A DNA stretch of 64,000 nt from Bin80 sp965116685 (GTDB taxonomy: Bacteria > Bacteroidota > Rhodothermia > Rhodothermales > Bin80). Positions 8,078 to 16,734 of the stretch are shown piece after piece. Under the pieces are notes generated by a model. The model was not told the origin of the DNA. It ran no database searches and saw nothing but the letters and a program-made list of their open reading frames with translations. The stretch lies in assembly GCA_965116685.1 (NCBI GenBank), contig OZ220707.1, positions 1,922,001 to 1,986,000 of the forward strand, read 5' to 3'. Every line of letters begins with the position of its first letter. The first letter of the stretch is position 1. The position numbers were made by a program, and so were the translations under genes.

Positions 8078-9007
8078 ATGTCGCTTCTACGCTCTTCTCT
8101 TTTCGTTTTCGCAGGTCTCTTCACTGTCATCCTTACCGGCTGTAATCCCAGAGCTGTTGAAACTCTGGTTGTGTCGGTTCCCGAGTCTCTTGAGACCAAT
8201 CAGGCTGGCGACTTTGTGGCTTATGCCAATGAAGATGCTCGCCCGCCGGTTGTCTATTCCTGGACATTTGGTGATGGTGCAATCGCTGATGGCACTGCCG
8301 TGAAACACGCTTACACTGAAGCAGGCTCCTACACCGTAATGGTTACGGCCAGCAATAATGAAGGACGCTTCTCTGTCTCCGAAACCGCCAGCATCCTGGT
8401 TACAAGGCCACCAGCCCCTGCACAGCTCTTGGCCCTGTCGGCCAGCTCCACCAGTGTGGATACTCAAACCCCGGTTGAATTCAGTGCAAATGTCCGCGGT
8501 GATGCCCCGCTCACCTATAACTGGAGTTTTGGAGATGGCACTTCGTCCTCTTCTCCTAGACCTCAACATACATATATGTCCGCAGGGGAATATGCCGTCT
8601 CACTGGAAGTTGTCAACGACCATGGGCGAGATGCACGAACATTGAATGTGTCCGTCACTCAATTTGAACCCCCCTATTGTGCGGATATAGCAGAAATGAG
8701 CACCGTCTTTTTTGAACGCAATTCAAGTGTGCTCTCCGATGATGCAATGCTGGCCTTGACGGACAATCTGGAAATCCTGGGCGAATGCCTGAACTTAAAT
8801 GTACGCGTGGAAGGTATGGCGAGCCCCTTGGAGCGCAATCCACAGACCCTTTCCGAAGACCGGGCACGGGCTTTAACTGATTATTACGTCTCTAATGGGA
8901 TCGGGGTAGAGCGGATATCAATGCTTGGGCTGGGAAGTGCCGACGGGACCTCAAAGAAAAGTGGTGCGGATCAGTTCCGCCGCGCAGATACCGTCCCGCT
9001 TCGCTAG
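8078..9007 (+). CDS. Lipoprotein with two PKD domains and C-terminal OmpA-like domain
   Basis: A 309-residue protein. A type II signal peptide ends in LTGC (lipidation Cys about residue 22). Two PKD beta-sandwich domains follow, each with the signature WxFGDG (WTFGDGAIADG near 65, WSFGDGTSSSS near 150) and a closing G-x-Y-x-V motif. The C-terminal about 100 residues form an OmpA/Pal-like domain (VFFERNSSVLSDDA, VRVEGMAS, LSEDRARALTDYYVSNGI) that normally binds peptidoglycan diaminopimelate. The protein probably tethers the outer membrane to the cell wall while displaying PKD modules. It is 65 bases downstream of the multicopper oxidase, possibly the same transcript. Its end overlaps the convergent DinB gene by 4 bases. 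Confidence 0.82.
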   Translation: MSLLRSSLFVFAGLFTVILTGCNPRAVETLVVSVPESLETNQAGDFVAYANEDARPPVVYSWTFGDGAIADGTAVKHAYTEAGSYTVMVTASNNEGRFSVSETASILVTRPPAPAQLLALSASSTSVDTQTPVEFSANVRGDAPLTYNWSFGDGTSSSSPRPQHTYMSAGEYAVSLEVVNDHGRDARTLNVSVTQFEPPYCADIAEMSTVFFERNSSVLSDDAMLALTDNLEILGECLNLNVRVEGMASPLERNPQTLSEDRARALTDYYVSNGIGVERISMLGLGSADGTSKKSGADQFRRADTVPLR

Positions 9008-9531
9008 CTCACGCACCAGCCCCGTTCCACGGCACCACCCTCTCCGATTGTGAAGAAGTTGAGGTCGGTGCCTGTGCGGAGTTTGGTGATGTAGATGATT
9101 TGGCCAACATGCATGGAGAAATGCTCCACTGCATGGTAGATCGCTCCTAAAACCGTGACGTTGATTCCCTGAATCGTCACCTTCTGGTTTAGGGCCTCGG
9201 TGTCTAGCTCCTCCAGGGCCTGCGTCGCTCGGTGTACGGTTTGCTGCAGTTGCTGAAACAGGGTTGCCGCGTCTTTTCCCTCGCTTGCGGAAAACTCCCG
9301 ATCTCGCCTGCGATGGTCCTCTCCGCTGCCGACTCCCACAACAACCCACTGGTTTAGGTTGCCCGCCAAGTGTAGCAGCAAATTCCCAACGCTGTTAGAG
9401 ATGTCATTGGGTCTCCACCAAAGATCTACTTCTGGAAGGATTTCCAGGCAGGTTTGGATTTTTGGCAGATAATCCTTTTCCAGAAGATTTTGAGAATGTT
9501 GAATAAAGGCCTTGTCTGCTTTCATGGACAT
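9004..9531 (-). CDS. DinB-like (DUF1572) four-helix-bundle protein
   Basis: A 175-residue protein of the DinB/DUF1572 superfamily. The expected metal-binding His residues are visible in LLLHLAGNLNQWV (about residues 50-63) and HAVEHFSMHVGQI (about 132-144), separated by helical, charged segments. DinB-fold proteins use a His triad to hold a divalent metal and act as thiol-dependent transferases or hydrolases; the substrate of the DUF1572 branch is not established. It is convergent with the PKD-OmpA gene, overlapping it by 4 bases. No signal peptide, so cytoplasmic. Confidence 0.75.
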   Translation of the reverse strand: MSMKADKAFIQHSQNLLEKDYLPKIQTCLEILPEVDLWWRPNDISNSVGNLLLHLAGNLNQWVVVGVGSGEDHRRRDREFSASEGKDAATLFQQLQQTVHRATQALEELDTEALNQKVTIQGINVTVLGAIYHAVEHFSMHVGQIIYITKLRTGTDLNFFTIGEGGAVERGWCVS

Positions 9532-9813
9532 CTGTTAATTTGAGATCAATTGTGGAGATGTTGTCTTCTCAAGGATTTAGGCTACTGCGTTTTTTAACCC
9601 GACACCACAGGAAGGTTGGAGTCTCTGAATTCTACACGCTGGACTTTCAATGATGCGGATGCCGATGTGGGTTGGCCCATACGAACTAGGATCTACGCAA
9701 ATTTCGGGATTCTATACGTGGTGCGCCAGATTTGATTTTTCGAACTGATCTCGTGAACAAATGTGTTCGGATTAAAATCGCGTAACGGTTCAACCTGATT
9801 GCACCCCGCTTGG

Positions 9814-10899
9814 CTAAGAATCCCACTCTATGCGAACCTTGAGATCGTTCAGGTGAGACCAATCTATAATTCCCTCATGTTGGAGTCTACCAACGACGAT
9901 CCCTGAAGCAATGCCCTGCTCCCTTGCGAACTCCTTGACGGTTTTTCCACTGAGTGGTGAGCCTTGAGAGATCTGTTTCCATGCCACCTCGGGGATAAGC
10001 ACATTGGAAGCCCATTTGTTGGCCTCTGATTCTTGCTCCGTGTCGTTTTCATTGTCCTCATCTACAAAAACAGCTTTCTTGCTATGAAGCAATACGTGTG
10101 CTGCCTCATGGAAAAAGCTGAACCAGAAATGATCCGTTGTTTTGTGTCTGGCTGTCAGTTGAACGACTGCTTTTCTTGGAGACAACCACCTGGCCGCACC
10201 ACTGAGAGCCATCCTTTTTAGCGGCTTGACCAATGCAAACGCAACGCCGGCCTCATTGCATACCTTTTGTGTCTGTTGCAAAGCATTGTCAATTGGTTCA
10301 CGAGTCAGATCGCGGATGGATCGAACCGCCTTCTGGAATTGACTTTTGTTATAAGGTGCACACTCTTGTTGTTCGGCTTCTATTTCACCGAGCCGGAGCC
10401 ATGTGGCAACAGCTTCCTCACTACTCGTGAATGTAGGTGAGTGCCTGTATGCGACATTGGCATAACTGTATTTAGTCTTCCACGCATCACTAGAGGCAAC
10501 ACAGAAAAATGTCAGCAACTTGGTGACGAGATCAGCATCTGACTCTGGATGCGAAAAGCAACCACGTTTAACTAATTCGCGAATCGGAAAGGACTTTGCC
10601 CATTCGGTTTGGACTGCTGCCCTCTCAGCTTCAGCCTCTTTAGCCAGTTGGAGCCGATATATGGACTCAATGTTCACCCATACATTGGCGCTGAGTCCAA
10701 GAACCTTTTCGAACTGCAGTGCAGTATCTAGTTCGATCGGCGCCTTACCCGCAATGATTTCACTGATCAGCTTGGGCGAACGTCCGCAACGACGAGCAAA
10801 TTCAGCTTGGGAGTAGCCCCGAACTTCAAGGTACTCTTCAAGCAACCAACCTGGTGGAATCGCATAGTCCGGCGTCCATTTATAAGTTGATTTCGACAT
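9814..10899 (-). CDS. higA: HigA-type antitoxin fused to ImmA/IrrE metallopeptidase domain
   Basis: A 361-residue protein. The N-terminus (about residues 17-80) is an XRE helix-turn-helix of the HigA/VapI kind: YLEVRGYSQAEFARRCGRSP, IIAGKAPIELDTALQFEKVL. The C-terminal half carries an ImmA/IrrE-type zinc peptidase motif HEAAH at 264-268, with a downstream acidic, Glu-rich stretch (NENDTEQESEANKWA) that should supply the third ligand. In this architecture the DNA-binding part represses the operon and neutralises the toxin; the peptidase may control antitoxin turnover. It follows higB by 21 bases on the same strand, and an inverted repeat upstream of higB is the likely operator. The antitoxin is intact although the toxin is broken. 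Confidence 0.82.
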   Translation of the reverse strand: MSKSTYKWTPDYAIPPGWLLEEYLEVRGYSQAEFARRCGRSPKLISEIIAGKAPIELDTALQFEKVLGLSANVWVNIESIYRLQLAKEAEAERAAVQTEWAKSFPIRELVKRGCFSHPESDADLVTKLLTFFCVASSDAWKTKYSYANVAYRHSPTFTSSEEAVATWLRLGEIEAEQQECAPYNKSQFQKAVRSIRDLTREPIDNALQQTQKVCNEAGVAFALVKPLKRMALSGAARWLSPRKAVVQLTARHKTTDHFWFSFFHEAAHVLLHSKKAVFVDEDNENDTEQESEANKWASNVLIPEVAWKQISQGSPLSGKTVKEFAREQGIASGIVVGRLQHEGIIDWSHLNDLKVRIEWDS

Positions 10900-10920
10900 T
10901 TGTCTGTATTGGCCTTTAGG

Positions 10921-11260
10921 TTAGTGATAGTCTTTTACATCTATAATCTTTATTGCTGTAATCTGGTTTAGGTCTATTCCGCCGTCATCCTTTCGTGGAA
11001 CCGGTTCGTGGTCGGGTTTAAAGATAAGGCGATATGGATGGACCAGATCTATTGCAAATTGCCCCTTTTGCCTTCCAGTGAGTTGGTGTCTTCGCACCGG
11101 AGGCATCGTTGGTACTTCGGATAGGTTGGATGCTCCAACTAAGAGACTTATATATACGGTTACTTATGACTTTCTCCTTTTGGGCTCCATAGGCTTTTCT
11201 GAGGCCACCTTGTCGCGTAAATTTCTTTTCGAGCTTGCGAGACTTAAACGAAACTTCCAT
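10921..11260 (-). pseudogene. higB: HigB-type toxin, frameshifted at a (TA)4 tract
   Basis: The first frame from the ATG at 11260 reads MEVSFKSRKLEKKFTRQG and continues to KVISNRIY. The other frame then continues the family sequence as SLLVGASNLSEVPTMPP, then RRHQLTGRQKGQFAIDLVHP and a final IKIIDVKDYH at 10921. Together they match a complete HigB (RelE-fold mRNA interferase) of about 113 residues. The switch lies at TATATATA (11149-11156): adding back one TA unit restores a single frame. The antitoxin gene begins 21 bases downstream. The lesion could be a real contraction of a dinucleotide repeat, possibly reversible, or an assembly error. Confidence 0.78.
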
Positions 11261-11273
11261 AATAGTACACCTG

Positions 11274-11296
11274 AACGTTACCTAACACGTAACGTT
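11274..11296. promoter_or_regulatory. Putative HigA operator upstream of higB
   Basis: A perfect 8-bp inverted repeat, AACGTTAC (11274-11281) and GTAACGTT (11289-11296), with a 7-base spacer, centred about 25 bases upstream of the higB start codon. Position and symmetry fit autorepression by the HTH domain of the neighbouring HigA-type protein, as is known for higBA operons. Binding is inferred. Confidence 0.6.
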
Positions 11297-11477
11297 TATT
11301 GTGTTTGCGGTGTCCTGTAAAAAGTTCGTGCTAAGCCGATCAATAAACCATCCGTCCCTTTTGTCATTCTTGGAAGGCATGCTGGGGCTCTCTCTGTGAA
11401 CCGAATTGTGCATATTCCGATGATGTGGGACACCATTCCGAACGATCTGGAACACTTATGTGTTGTCAGACTGCCGT
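11297..11477. other. IS21 3' flank with repeated end-like sequence
   Basis: About 180 bases between the higB operator and the istB stop codon. They contain related short motifs (tattccgatgatgtg, gacaccattccgaacg) of the kind repeated at IS21 ends, so the element's terminus probably lies here, but no exact end could be fixed. Confidence 0.35.
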
Positions 11478-12240
11478 TCATGATTCTGTGGATTCGATGA
11501 TCAATTCTTGTTCTGCTTTTACCTTGCGCATGGAGTCACCGGTCAACTGAATTTTGTGTGCATTGTTGACTAGTCGATCCAGAATTGCGTCGGCTAATGT
11601 AGGATCTTCCATGGTCTGATGCCATTTGTCAATGGGGTACTGACTGGTGATAATGGTGGATCGCAGCGTATAGCGGTCGTCCACGAGTTCCATCAGATCC
11701 CGCTGTTGTGCGCGGTTCATGCCATGTAGTCCCCAATCATCCAGGATGAGTACATCGGCGCGGACCAACGGTTTCCACACGCGGAGATAGGTACGCTCAT
11801 CGCGTGCAATCTGGAGGGTTTCCAACAGGCGATGCAGGCGGTAGTAGCGCACTCGGAAGTTTTCCAGACAGGCTTTGTGGGCCAGCGCACAGGCCACGTA
11901 ACTCTTGCCGACTCCGGTGGGCCCGATAATCAGGACATTCTGTCGTCGTCGGATCCATTGGCAAGTGGCCAGGTGAAGCATCAGGCGCCGGTCGAGTCCG
12001 CGAGACGGACGGTAGTCCAGATCCGCCATACAGGCTTGCAGACGCAGTTTGGCGGTCTTTCAATCGCCGGGCCAGTCGCCGATCTTCACGTACGGCTTCT
12101 TCATGGTCCACCATGAGGCCAAGACGATCCATGAACGACATTGCCTCAATGTCGGGCATCTCCAATTGGTTGCGCAGTGCGGTGGCCATGCCGCCAAGCC
12201 GCATCTGTTCCAGTTTTGAGACGGTTGGATGGATGAGCAT
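11478..12240 (-). pseudogene. istB: IstB-like ATPase of an IS21-family element, frameshifted
   Basis: Reading leftward from the ATG at 12240, the first frame gives the IstB N-terminus (LEQMRLGGMATALRNQLEM, MSFMDRLGLMVDHEEAVR). Near 12045-12060 the family sequence moves to another frame: AKLRLQACMADLDYRPSRGL, then WIRRRQNVLIIGPTGVGKSY with Walker A, VLILDDWGLHGMN with Walker B, and ADAILDRLVNNAHKIQL. IstB is the AAA+ helper that selects targets for the IstA transposase. A one-base lesion in gaccgccaaac separates the two parts, so no full-length protein is expected. The stop of the istA remnant overlaps its start as TAATG, the normal istA-istB coupling. Confidence 0.8.
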
Positions 12241-12308
12241 TAATCGGTTCCGTTGGATGAATAGTAGTGGGCTCCACGAATGTTTCCGTGGTCAATCGGG
12301 GGGACTCG
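12240..12308 (-). pseudogene. istA: 3' tip of istA (IS21 transposase)
   Basis: The last about 22 codons before the istB start read RVPPIDHGNIRGAHYYSSNG and end TAA, overlapping the istB ATG by one base. H-x-NIRG-x-x-YY is the usual IstA C-terminus. Upstream of about 12310 the sequence becomes the antisense of an IS110 gene, so almost all of istA has been deleted or replaced. Confidence 0.6.
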
Positions 12309-12314
12309 CATGTG

Positions 12315-12683
12315 TTCAGTGCCTTTATTCAGACTCCGCACCGGTTTGCAAGCAAGCACAAGTTGTGGCGATATTGCGGGCTGGGGGTTCGTCAACGCAG
12401 CAGTGCAGGCAAGCCATTGGCGTACAAACGCCTGGATCGTTCGGGAGCGGGGATCCTGAAAGCCATCAGCCATCAGTGTTGGACATCCGCCTTGCGAACC
12501 AGAGAGCCGAATGAGGTATCCTTGTTCTATGATGCCTCCCTGCGCCGCACCGGGGACCCGGTGCACGCACGGCTCAATACCCAGCGCAAAGTACTCAAGG
12601 TGCTCTGGACCATCTGGAAAAAAGATGTAGCCTACAATTCAAAAGCTTTTTATTCACCACCTGCATCCGCAGTGACCGCGTAG
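12315..12683 (+). pseudogene. C-terminal remnant of an IS110-family transposase
   Basis: The forward frame reads FSAFIQTPHRFASKHKLWRY, then CGLGVRQRSSAGKPLAYKRL, LKAISHQCW and a closing LFYDASLRRTGDPVHARLN followed by KVLKVLWTIWKKDVAY. This is the Transposase_20-type C-terminal domain of IS110/IS1111 recombinases, which supplies the catalytic Ser. The DEDD N-terminal half is missing; the fragment begins where the istA remnant ends. It is on the opposite strand to the IS110 gene at the left window edge, and whether both come from the same element type cannot be told because they cover different domains. Confidence 0.7.
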
Positions 12684-13042
12684 ACATGGGGAACACCATT
12701 GTGTCTTGTAACGGTTGCTCGCGGATCTGGGTAGCCGGGATATACTCCAACGACAATTTAGCTCCACGATGGAAGCTCGAATTTTAGGTTAGTAGCCCGG
12801 CCTTTATGCCCCATTAGACATTAGCGCCCATTGTAGGGACGCTCACAAACGAGTATGCCAGCTGAACAGGCGCCCTTTTCTTCCGTCCTGTTAATCCGCA
12901 TCCAAGCCGAAGCATCACACAAATATGGATCCCCAATACAAATCTACATGATCAGCGGTTTTTTTGGCAGTGTGCGCCCTCAAAATTTCACGCGTTTTGT
13001 TGCATGGCAGAGGTGTGTGTGGAACTTTCTTTTTCAAACGAG

Positions 13043-13232
13043 CCTTGGGGAAAATTATGATGAATAATATGGGTAAACATGAAATAAGACCCCCAAGGGA
13101 AAAGCACCCTTAGGTATTGTCATACGCCCCAAAGAGGGCGACCCTTACCCATTTGATGCCACCATTACCCACCACAGAGGCATCTTTATCAGATATCCCT
13201 ATATTCGAGGGTTGCACCGAACCCTCTTTTTT
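13043..13232 (+). ncRNA. Multi-hairpin leader RNA in front of the S41 protease gene
   Basis: In order: CCTTGGGG (13043-13050) pairs with CCCCAAGG (13091-13098), enclosing ATTAT-gatga-ATAAT (13054-13068) and GGGT/ACCC. Next comes an alternative hairpin AAGGG/CCCTT (13095-13111), which is incompatible with the first stem. Then CGCCC/GGGCG (13125-13140), GATGCC/GGCATC (13155-13184), and a canonical terminator (13207-13232). Five successive pairings, one mutually exclusive pair and a terminator just before a start codon are the layout of a transcription-attenuating leader or an independent small RNA. No match to a riboswitch class was recognised. It has not been tested that it is transcribed. Confidence 0.45.
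13207..13232 (+). terminator. Intrinsic terminator abutting the S41 protease start codon
   Basis: GAGGGTT (13207-13213) pairs with AACCCTC (13220-13226) across a 6-base loop, followed directly by six T and then the ATG at 13233. It occupies the place where a ribosome binding site would be, so it either ends an upstream RNA or gates expression of the protease gene. Confidence 0.75.
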
Positions 13233-14882
13233 ATGAAAGCCTCATCCCGCTACATTCTTCTGATCGTTCTGCTGTTTCTGGCAGGTGGGCTGCTTGGAGG
13301 CTCTGTTAGTTCATACCTCAAGGATACGAGAGAGAGTTTGCATAAACTGGAGGAAGCGTTTCTTCTGATTAACCGCCGATACGTTGATCCTGTGGATCCA
13401 AACAAAGTAGCGGAAAACGCGATTGGCGGAATGATTGAATCACTTGATCCTCACTCCTCCTACATTGATGCATCGGCATTCAAGGAGGTCGAAGAATCAT
13501 TCCGTGGCTCCTTTGGTGGTATTGGGGTCTGGTTCCAAGTGTTTGATGGGGACACGGCTCGTGTCGTCTCTCCCATTGAAAACGGCCCCAGCGAAAAGGT
13601 GGGCATCCGGGCTGGTGACCGGATCATTGCTGTCAACGACACCTCTATCGTTGGGGTCGGCGAAGATGAGGTGAAGCGGCGCCTGAAAGGCCCCATTGGA
13701 ACGCAGGTTCAAGTAACGATCTATCGCCTGGGACTGAAACAACCTTTCGATGTGTTAATCACGCGGGATCTGATTCCTCTTTACTCGGTCACCAGCAGTT
13801 ATATGGTGGATGAGCTCACGGGATATATCCGAATTAATCGCTTCGCTCAAAGCACCTATGCCGAGTTCGTCCAGGCAATTGCGGATCTCCAAGGGCAAGG
13901 AATGGGGCGCTTGATTTTGGATCTTCGGAATAATGGCGGCGGAATTCTGCAGTCGGCTGTTGCCATTGTAGATGAGTTCCTAGGGGGCAACGACATCATT
14001 GTCAGCGTAAAGGGTCGCAACGTACCCAATGAGATCTATGCTGCAGGGCATTCGGGTCGCTTCGAAACCCAGCCGATCATTGTTCTGATTAATCACAATT
14101 CTGTTTCGGCAAGCGAAATTGTAGCTGGTGCCCTGCAGGACCATGATCGTGCCTTATTGATCGGCCAACGGACCTATGGAAAAGGTCTGGTCCAGAATCA
14201 ATATCCTCTTCCCGATGATAGCCGGCTCCAAATCACAACTGCCCGCTACTATACTCCTTCTGGCCGCCTGATCCAGACACCCTATGAGGAAGGCGATCGC
14301 AAAGCCTATCTCGAAGACAAGCTGGAACGCTGGGTCGAAGCAGGTCGAGACCCCGAAGGCTATGTGAACCAGATTCCTGACTCGCTGAAATTTACGACGA
14401 CACACGGTCGCACCGTGTTTGGAGACGGTGGAATTACTCCTGATCATTTGGTGTCTGCTGACTCCTTAATCCCCCGCATCCTTCAGTCTCTCTATGGCGG
14501 CAGCTTCTTCGAAACCTTCCGTCTCTGGTTTGAAGCCAATGAGCAAGCATTGCGATCCGCTTGGGAAGGTCAGCCGGAAACGTTCGTGCGTGATTTTTCT
14601 TTTTCATCCTCTCAATGGAATGCCTTATGGGCTGCTGGGGAAAGTGCCCAAGTTCCTGTCACCTTCGTTCCGGCGGATCCTTCGCCCGAGGAATTACAAT
14701 TCACCTATAATGCGCTTGAGGAAAACGAGGACTCTCTGCGGCTTTATTTCAAGGCACTTCTTGGCCGCCAATTGTACGGTTCCCGCGTTGCCGTACCTCT
14801 TTTCAATGCAATTGATGACGTCTTTCAGGAGAGTCTGTTATTGTGGACAGAAGCCCAGGAATTGGCTCTGCTCAGTCGATAA
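13233..14882 (+). CDS. S41-family C-terminal processing peptidase (CtpA/Prc-like)
   Basis: An approximately 549-residue protein from the ATG at 13233; an in-frame TTG at 13212 lies inside a terminator stem and is unlikely. A signal anchor (ILLIVLLFLAGGLLGGSVSS) is followed by the S41 cap region. A PDZ domain covers about residues 75-160 (VVSPIENGPSEKVGIRAGD). The catalytic core follows: LILDLRNNGGGILQSAV, nucleophile region NHNSVSASEIVAGA (near residue 295) and the general-base Lys in YGKGLVQ (near 316). Family members cleave the C-termini of periplasmic or outer-membrane proteins. The C-terminal about 180 residues extend beyond the core. No Shine-Dalgarno sequence is visible because a terminator occupies that space. 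Its end overlaps convergent moeA by 11 bases. Confidence 0.9.
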   Translation: MKASSRYILLIVLLFLAGGLLGGSVSSYLKDTRESLHKLEEAFLLINRRYVDPVDPNKVAENAIGGMIESLDPHSSYIDASAFKEVEESFRGSFGGIGVWFQVFDGDTARVVSPIENGPSEKVGIRAGDRIIAVNDTSIVGVGEDEVKRRLKGPIGTQVQVTIYRLGLKQPFDVLITRDLIPLYSVTSSYMVDELTGYIRINRFAQSTYAEFVQAIADLQGQGMGRLILDLRNNGGGILQSAVAIVDEFLGGNDIIVSVKGRNVPNEIYAAGHSGRFETQPIIVLINHNSVSASEIVAGALQDHDRALLIGQRTYGKGLVQNQYPLPDDSRLQITTARYYTPSGRLIQTPYEEGDRKAYLEDKLERWVEAGRDPEGYVNQIPDSLKFTTTHGRTVFGDGGITPDHLVSADSLIPRILQSLYGGSFFETFRLWFEANEQALRSAWEGQPETFVRDFSFSSSQWNALWAAGESAQVPVTFVPADPSPEELQFTYNALEENEDSLRLYFKALLGRQLYGSRVAVPLFNAIDDVFQESLLLWTEAQELALLSR

Positions 14883-16086
14883 CCCCCCATGGCAGGGGGG
14901 TAATGATCACTTCCTCCTTCTCGGAGGGATCGACCACCTCTTCCTCAAGATGAATTAGGCAGTTGGCGTGCTGCAGTGAGGAATAAAGATTTGAAGCCTG
15001 CGGACCGGTCGCGTGCACTATTAATTGGCCGTTTTTCTCCCACGTGGCTTTCCCGCGCACAAAATGATATAAGCCAGCTTTCTTGCGCACGGAGGTCCCC
15101 AATTTCGCTTTCATCCGGGGTGGATGAATCTCCGTGGCTCCCATCATCAAGAGAAGGGCCGGCCGCACGTACTGCTGAAAGCAGATGGCTGACGAAACCG
15201 GATTCCCCGGCAACCCAAAAACTGGTTGGGATCTAAGTATTCCAAACAGCATAGGGCCTCCGGGTCGCTGACGGACCCGCCAAAAACGCTTTTCAAACCC
15301 CAGGCCCTCAAGTACTTCCTGAACAAAGTCATACATGCCTACGGACACGCCCCCGCTAATGACCATCACATCTGCATCCATTCCCCGCCTAATTTGGTCC
15401 GTAAGGTCCTTTTTGTCGTCTCGGGCAACCTCCGGCTCTGGGGCTGCTGCACCAGTTTCCAGTACCTGGGCAAACAGTCCTGGGCCATTGGCATCATAAA
15501 TTTGGGCAGGAGGGAGGGGCTTTGTCACATCAAGGTGCAATTCATTCCCCGTTGTGATGATGGCCACACTCGGGGTTTTTCCCACCTTTATCTTGTCATA
15601 TCCTGCAGCAGCGATCATACCCATGGCTGGCGGCGTAATTCGCATGCCACTTTTTACCACGGCTGTCCCCTGTAAAGCGTCCTTAGCTGCCCTCCGTATA
15701 TAGGCCCCCCGCTCTGGTCCGCGATGGATACGCACCGTTTCCTGATTGATTTCGGTAGTCCATTCCAGCGGGACCACTGCTTCCGCGCCAGAAGGAATCT
15801 GCGCCCCTGTCATGATACGGATGCACGTTCCTGGTTTCACCTCAGTGTCCGGGGCCTTTCCAGCGGAAATTTCTCCCTCAAGGTGGAGGTCTGTTGGTAT
15901 TTGTGTCAGATCATGCACACGGACCGCAAACCCATCCATCGCCGAATTATCGAACGGCGGAATGGCCTTTCGCGCAACAATATCTTCACGGAGCACCCGC
16001 CCAAATGCCGCACGCAGCGAAAGCTCCTCCGTTGCCGTGGCGGAGATTTCCGAATGTATCTTTTGGAAAGCTTCTTCAGGGGTCAT
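14872..16086 (-). CDS. moeA: Molybdopterin molybdenumtransferase MoeA
   Basis: A 404-residue protein of normal MoeA length. The N-terminal PPFDNSAMDGFAVR motif (about 40-53), the MTGAQIPSGAEAVVP region (about 92-106), the central MPTb domain with TTGNEL and ISGGVSVGMYDFV (about 245-257), and FGLPGNPVSSAICF (about 305-318) are all present. The C-terminal beta-barrel domain IV follows. MoeA inserts molybdate into adenylated molybdopterin, completing molybdenum cofactor. No other moa/mob genes are in the window, so it is isolated. Convergent with the S41 protease gene with an 11-base overlap. Confidence 0.93.
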   Translation of the reverse strand: MTPEEAFQKIHSEISATATEELSLRAAFGRVLREDIVARKAIPPFDNSAMDGFAVRVHDLTQIPTDLHLEGEISAGKAPDTEVKPGTCIRIMTGAQIPSGAEAVVPLEWTTEINQETVRIHRGPERGAYIRRAAKDALQGTAVVKSGMRITPPAMGMIAAAGYDKIKVGKTPSVAIITTGNELHLDVTKPLPPAQIYDANGPGLFAQVLETGAAAPEPEVARDDKKDLTDQIRRGMDADVMVISGGVSVGMYDFVQEVLEGLGFEKRFWRVRQRPGGPMLFGILRSQPVFGLPGNPVSSAICFQQYVRPALLLMMGATEIHPPRMKAKLGTSVRKKAGLYHFVRGKATWEKNGQLIVHATGPQASNLYSSLQHANCLIHLEEEVVDPSEKEEVIITPLPWGVID

Positions 16087-16734
16087 TCTATTGAGGAGTA
16101 TGGACCTATTTCATTTCCTCTATTCGAGACGAACAAGATCCCATTAAATTACACCTTTGTCCAACAAAGATCCCTTCTCGATAATAACAGATGGTGTATC
16201 AACTTCTTGTTTTTGAACTCCTGCGGTAATTTCTTGTCACTGGAGTATAACCGGTGTGATCCACGATTTGGGACAGCACTCCGTGGATAACATGTGAGTT
16301 CTGGACACGCTTTCATGAGATGTTTATCTCAAAAATCCAAATTTGTGAAATTGTAGGTAGTAACACACATGATCCCAACAAGCCTTCATGATTCTCTTAA
16401 CTCCCCCGAAACCCCATGAATTACTCTCACAGCATGCTTCATGCCAAAATAGGTAATGATTTCTGACGGCTATCAACAATTCCACAGTACCAACAACGTA
16501 TAAGAAAATTTTTATCAATTCCCCTGTTAATATTGATTACCCACTTTTGTGGATAGCGATCCTTCCCTTTCAGATGATGTGTCTTGCTCAAATAATTCGC
16601 GTAGATGTCTGAAGCCCGTTCGCTATGCCTCTGGAGAAGACTGATTGCAATCATGGGCGACAGTTTTGTGTTACAAAGGGGAATTTACATTTAACGGGCT
16701 TGAGGCTTAGTCCTTTGGCACAACCAAAGATCCA
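16087..16734. other. Long divergent intergenic region between moeA and nusB
   Basis: About 650 AT-rich bases without a credible gene on either strand. A small hairpin TGAGAT-gttt-ATCTCA lies near 16316-16331. Two near-matches to a DnaA box (cgtggataa near 16283 and tgtggatag near 16548) are present but scattered and imperfect. The region must contain the divergent moeA and nusB promoters. Confidence 0.4.

Noticed and set aside
12855..13067. 70-codon frame before the S41 leader RNA
   Set aside because: It overlaps the first RNA stem, has no ribosome binding site and no recognisable protein pattern.
13212..13232. TTG start seven codons upstream of the S41 protease ATG
   Set aside because: It lies inside the terminator stem and loop, and the extra residues do not improve the signal anchor.
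16270..16560. DnaA-box-like sequences as an alternative origin upstream of nusB
   Set aside because: Both boxes have one mismatch, are 260 bases apart and have no partner boxes, whereas the region upstream of dnaA has a perfect box and a repeated paired layout.
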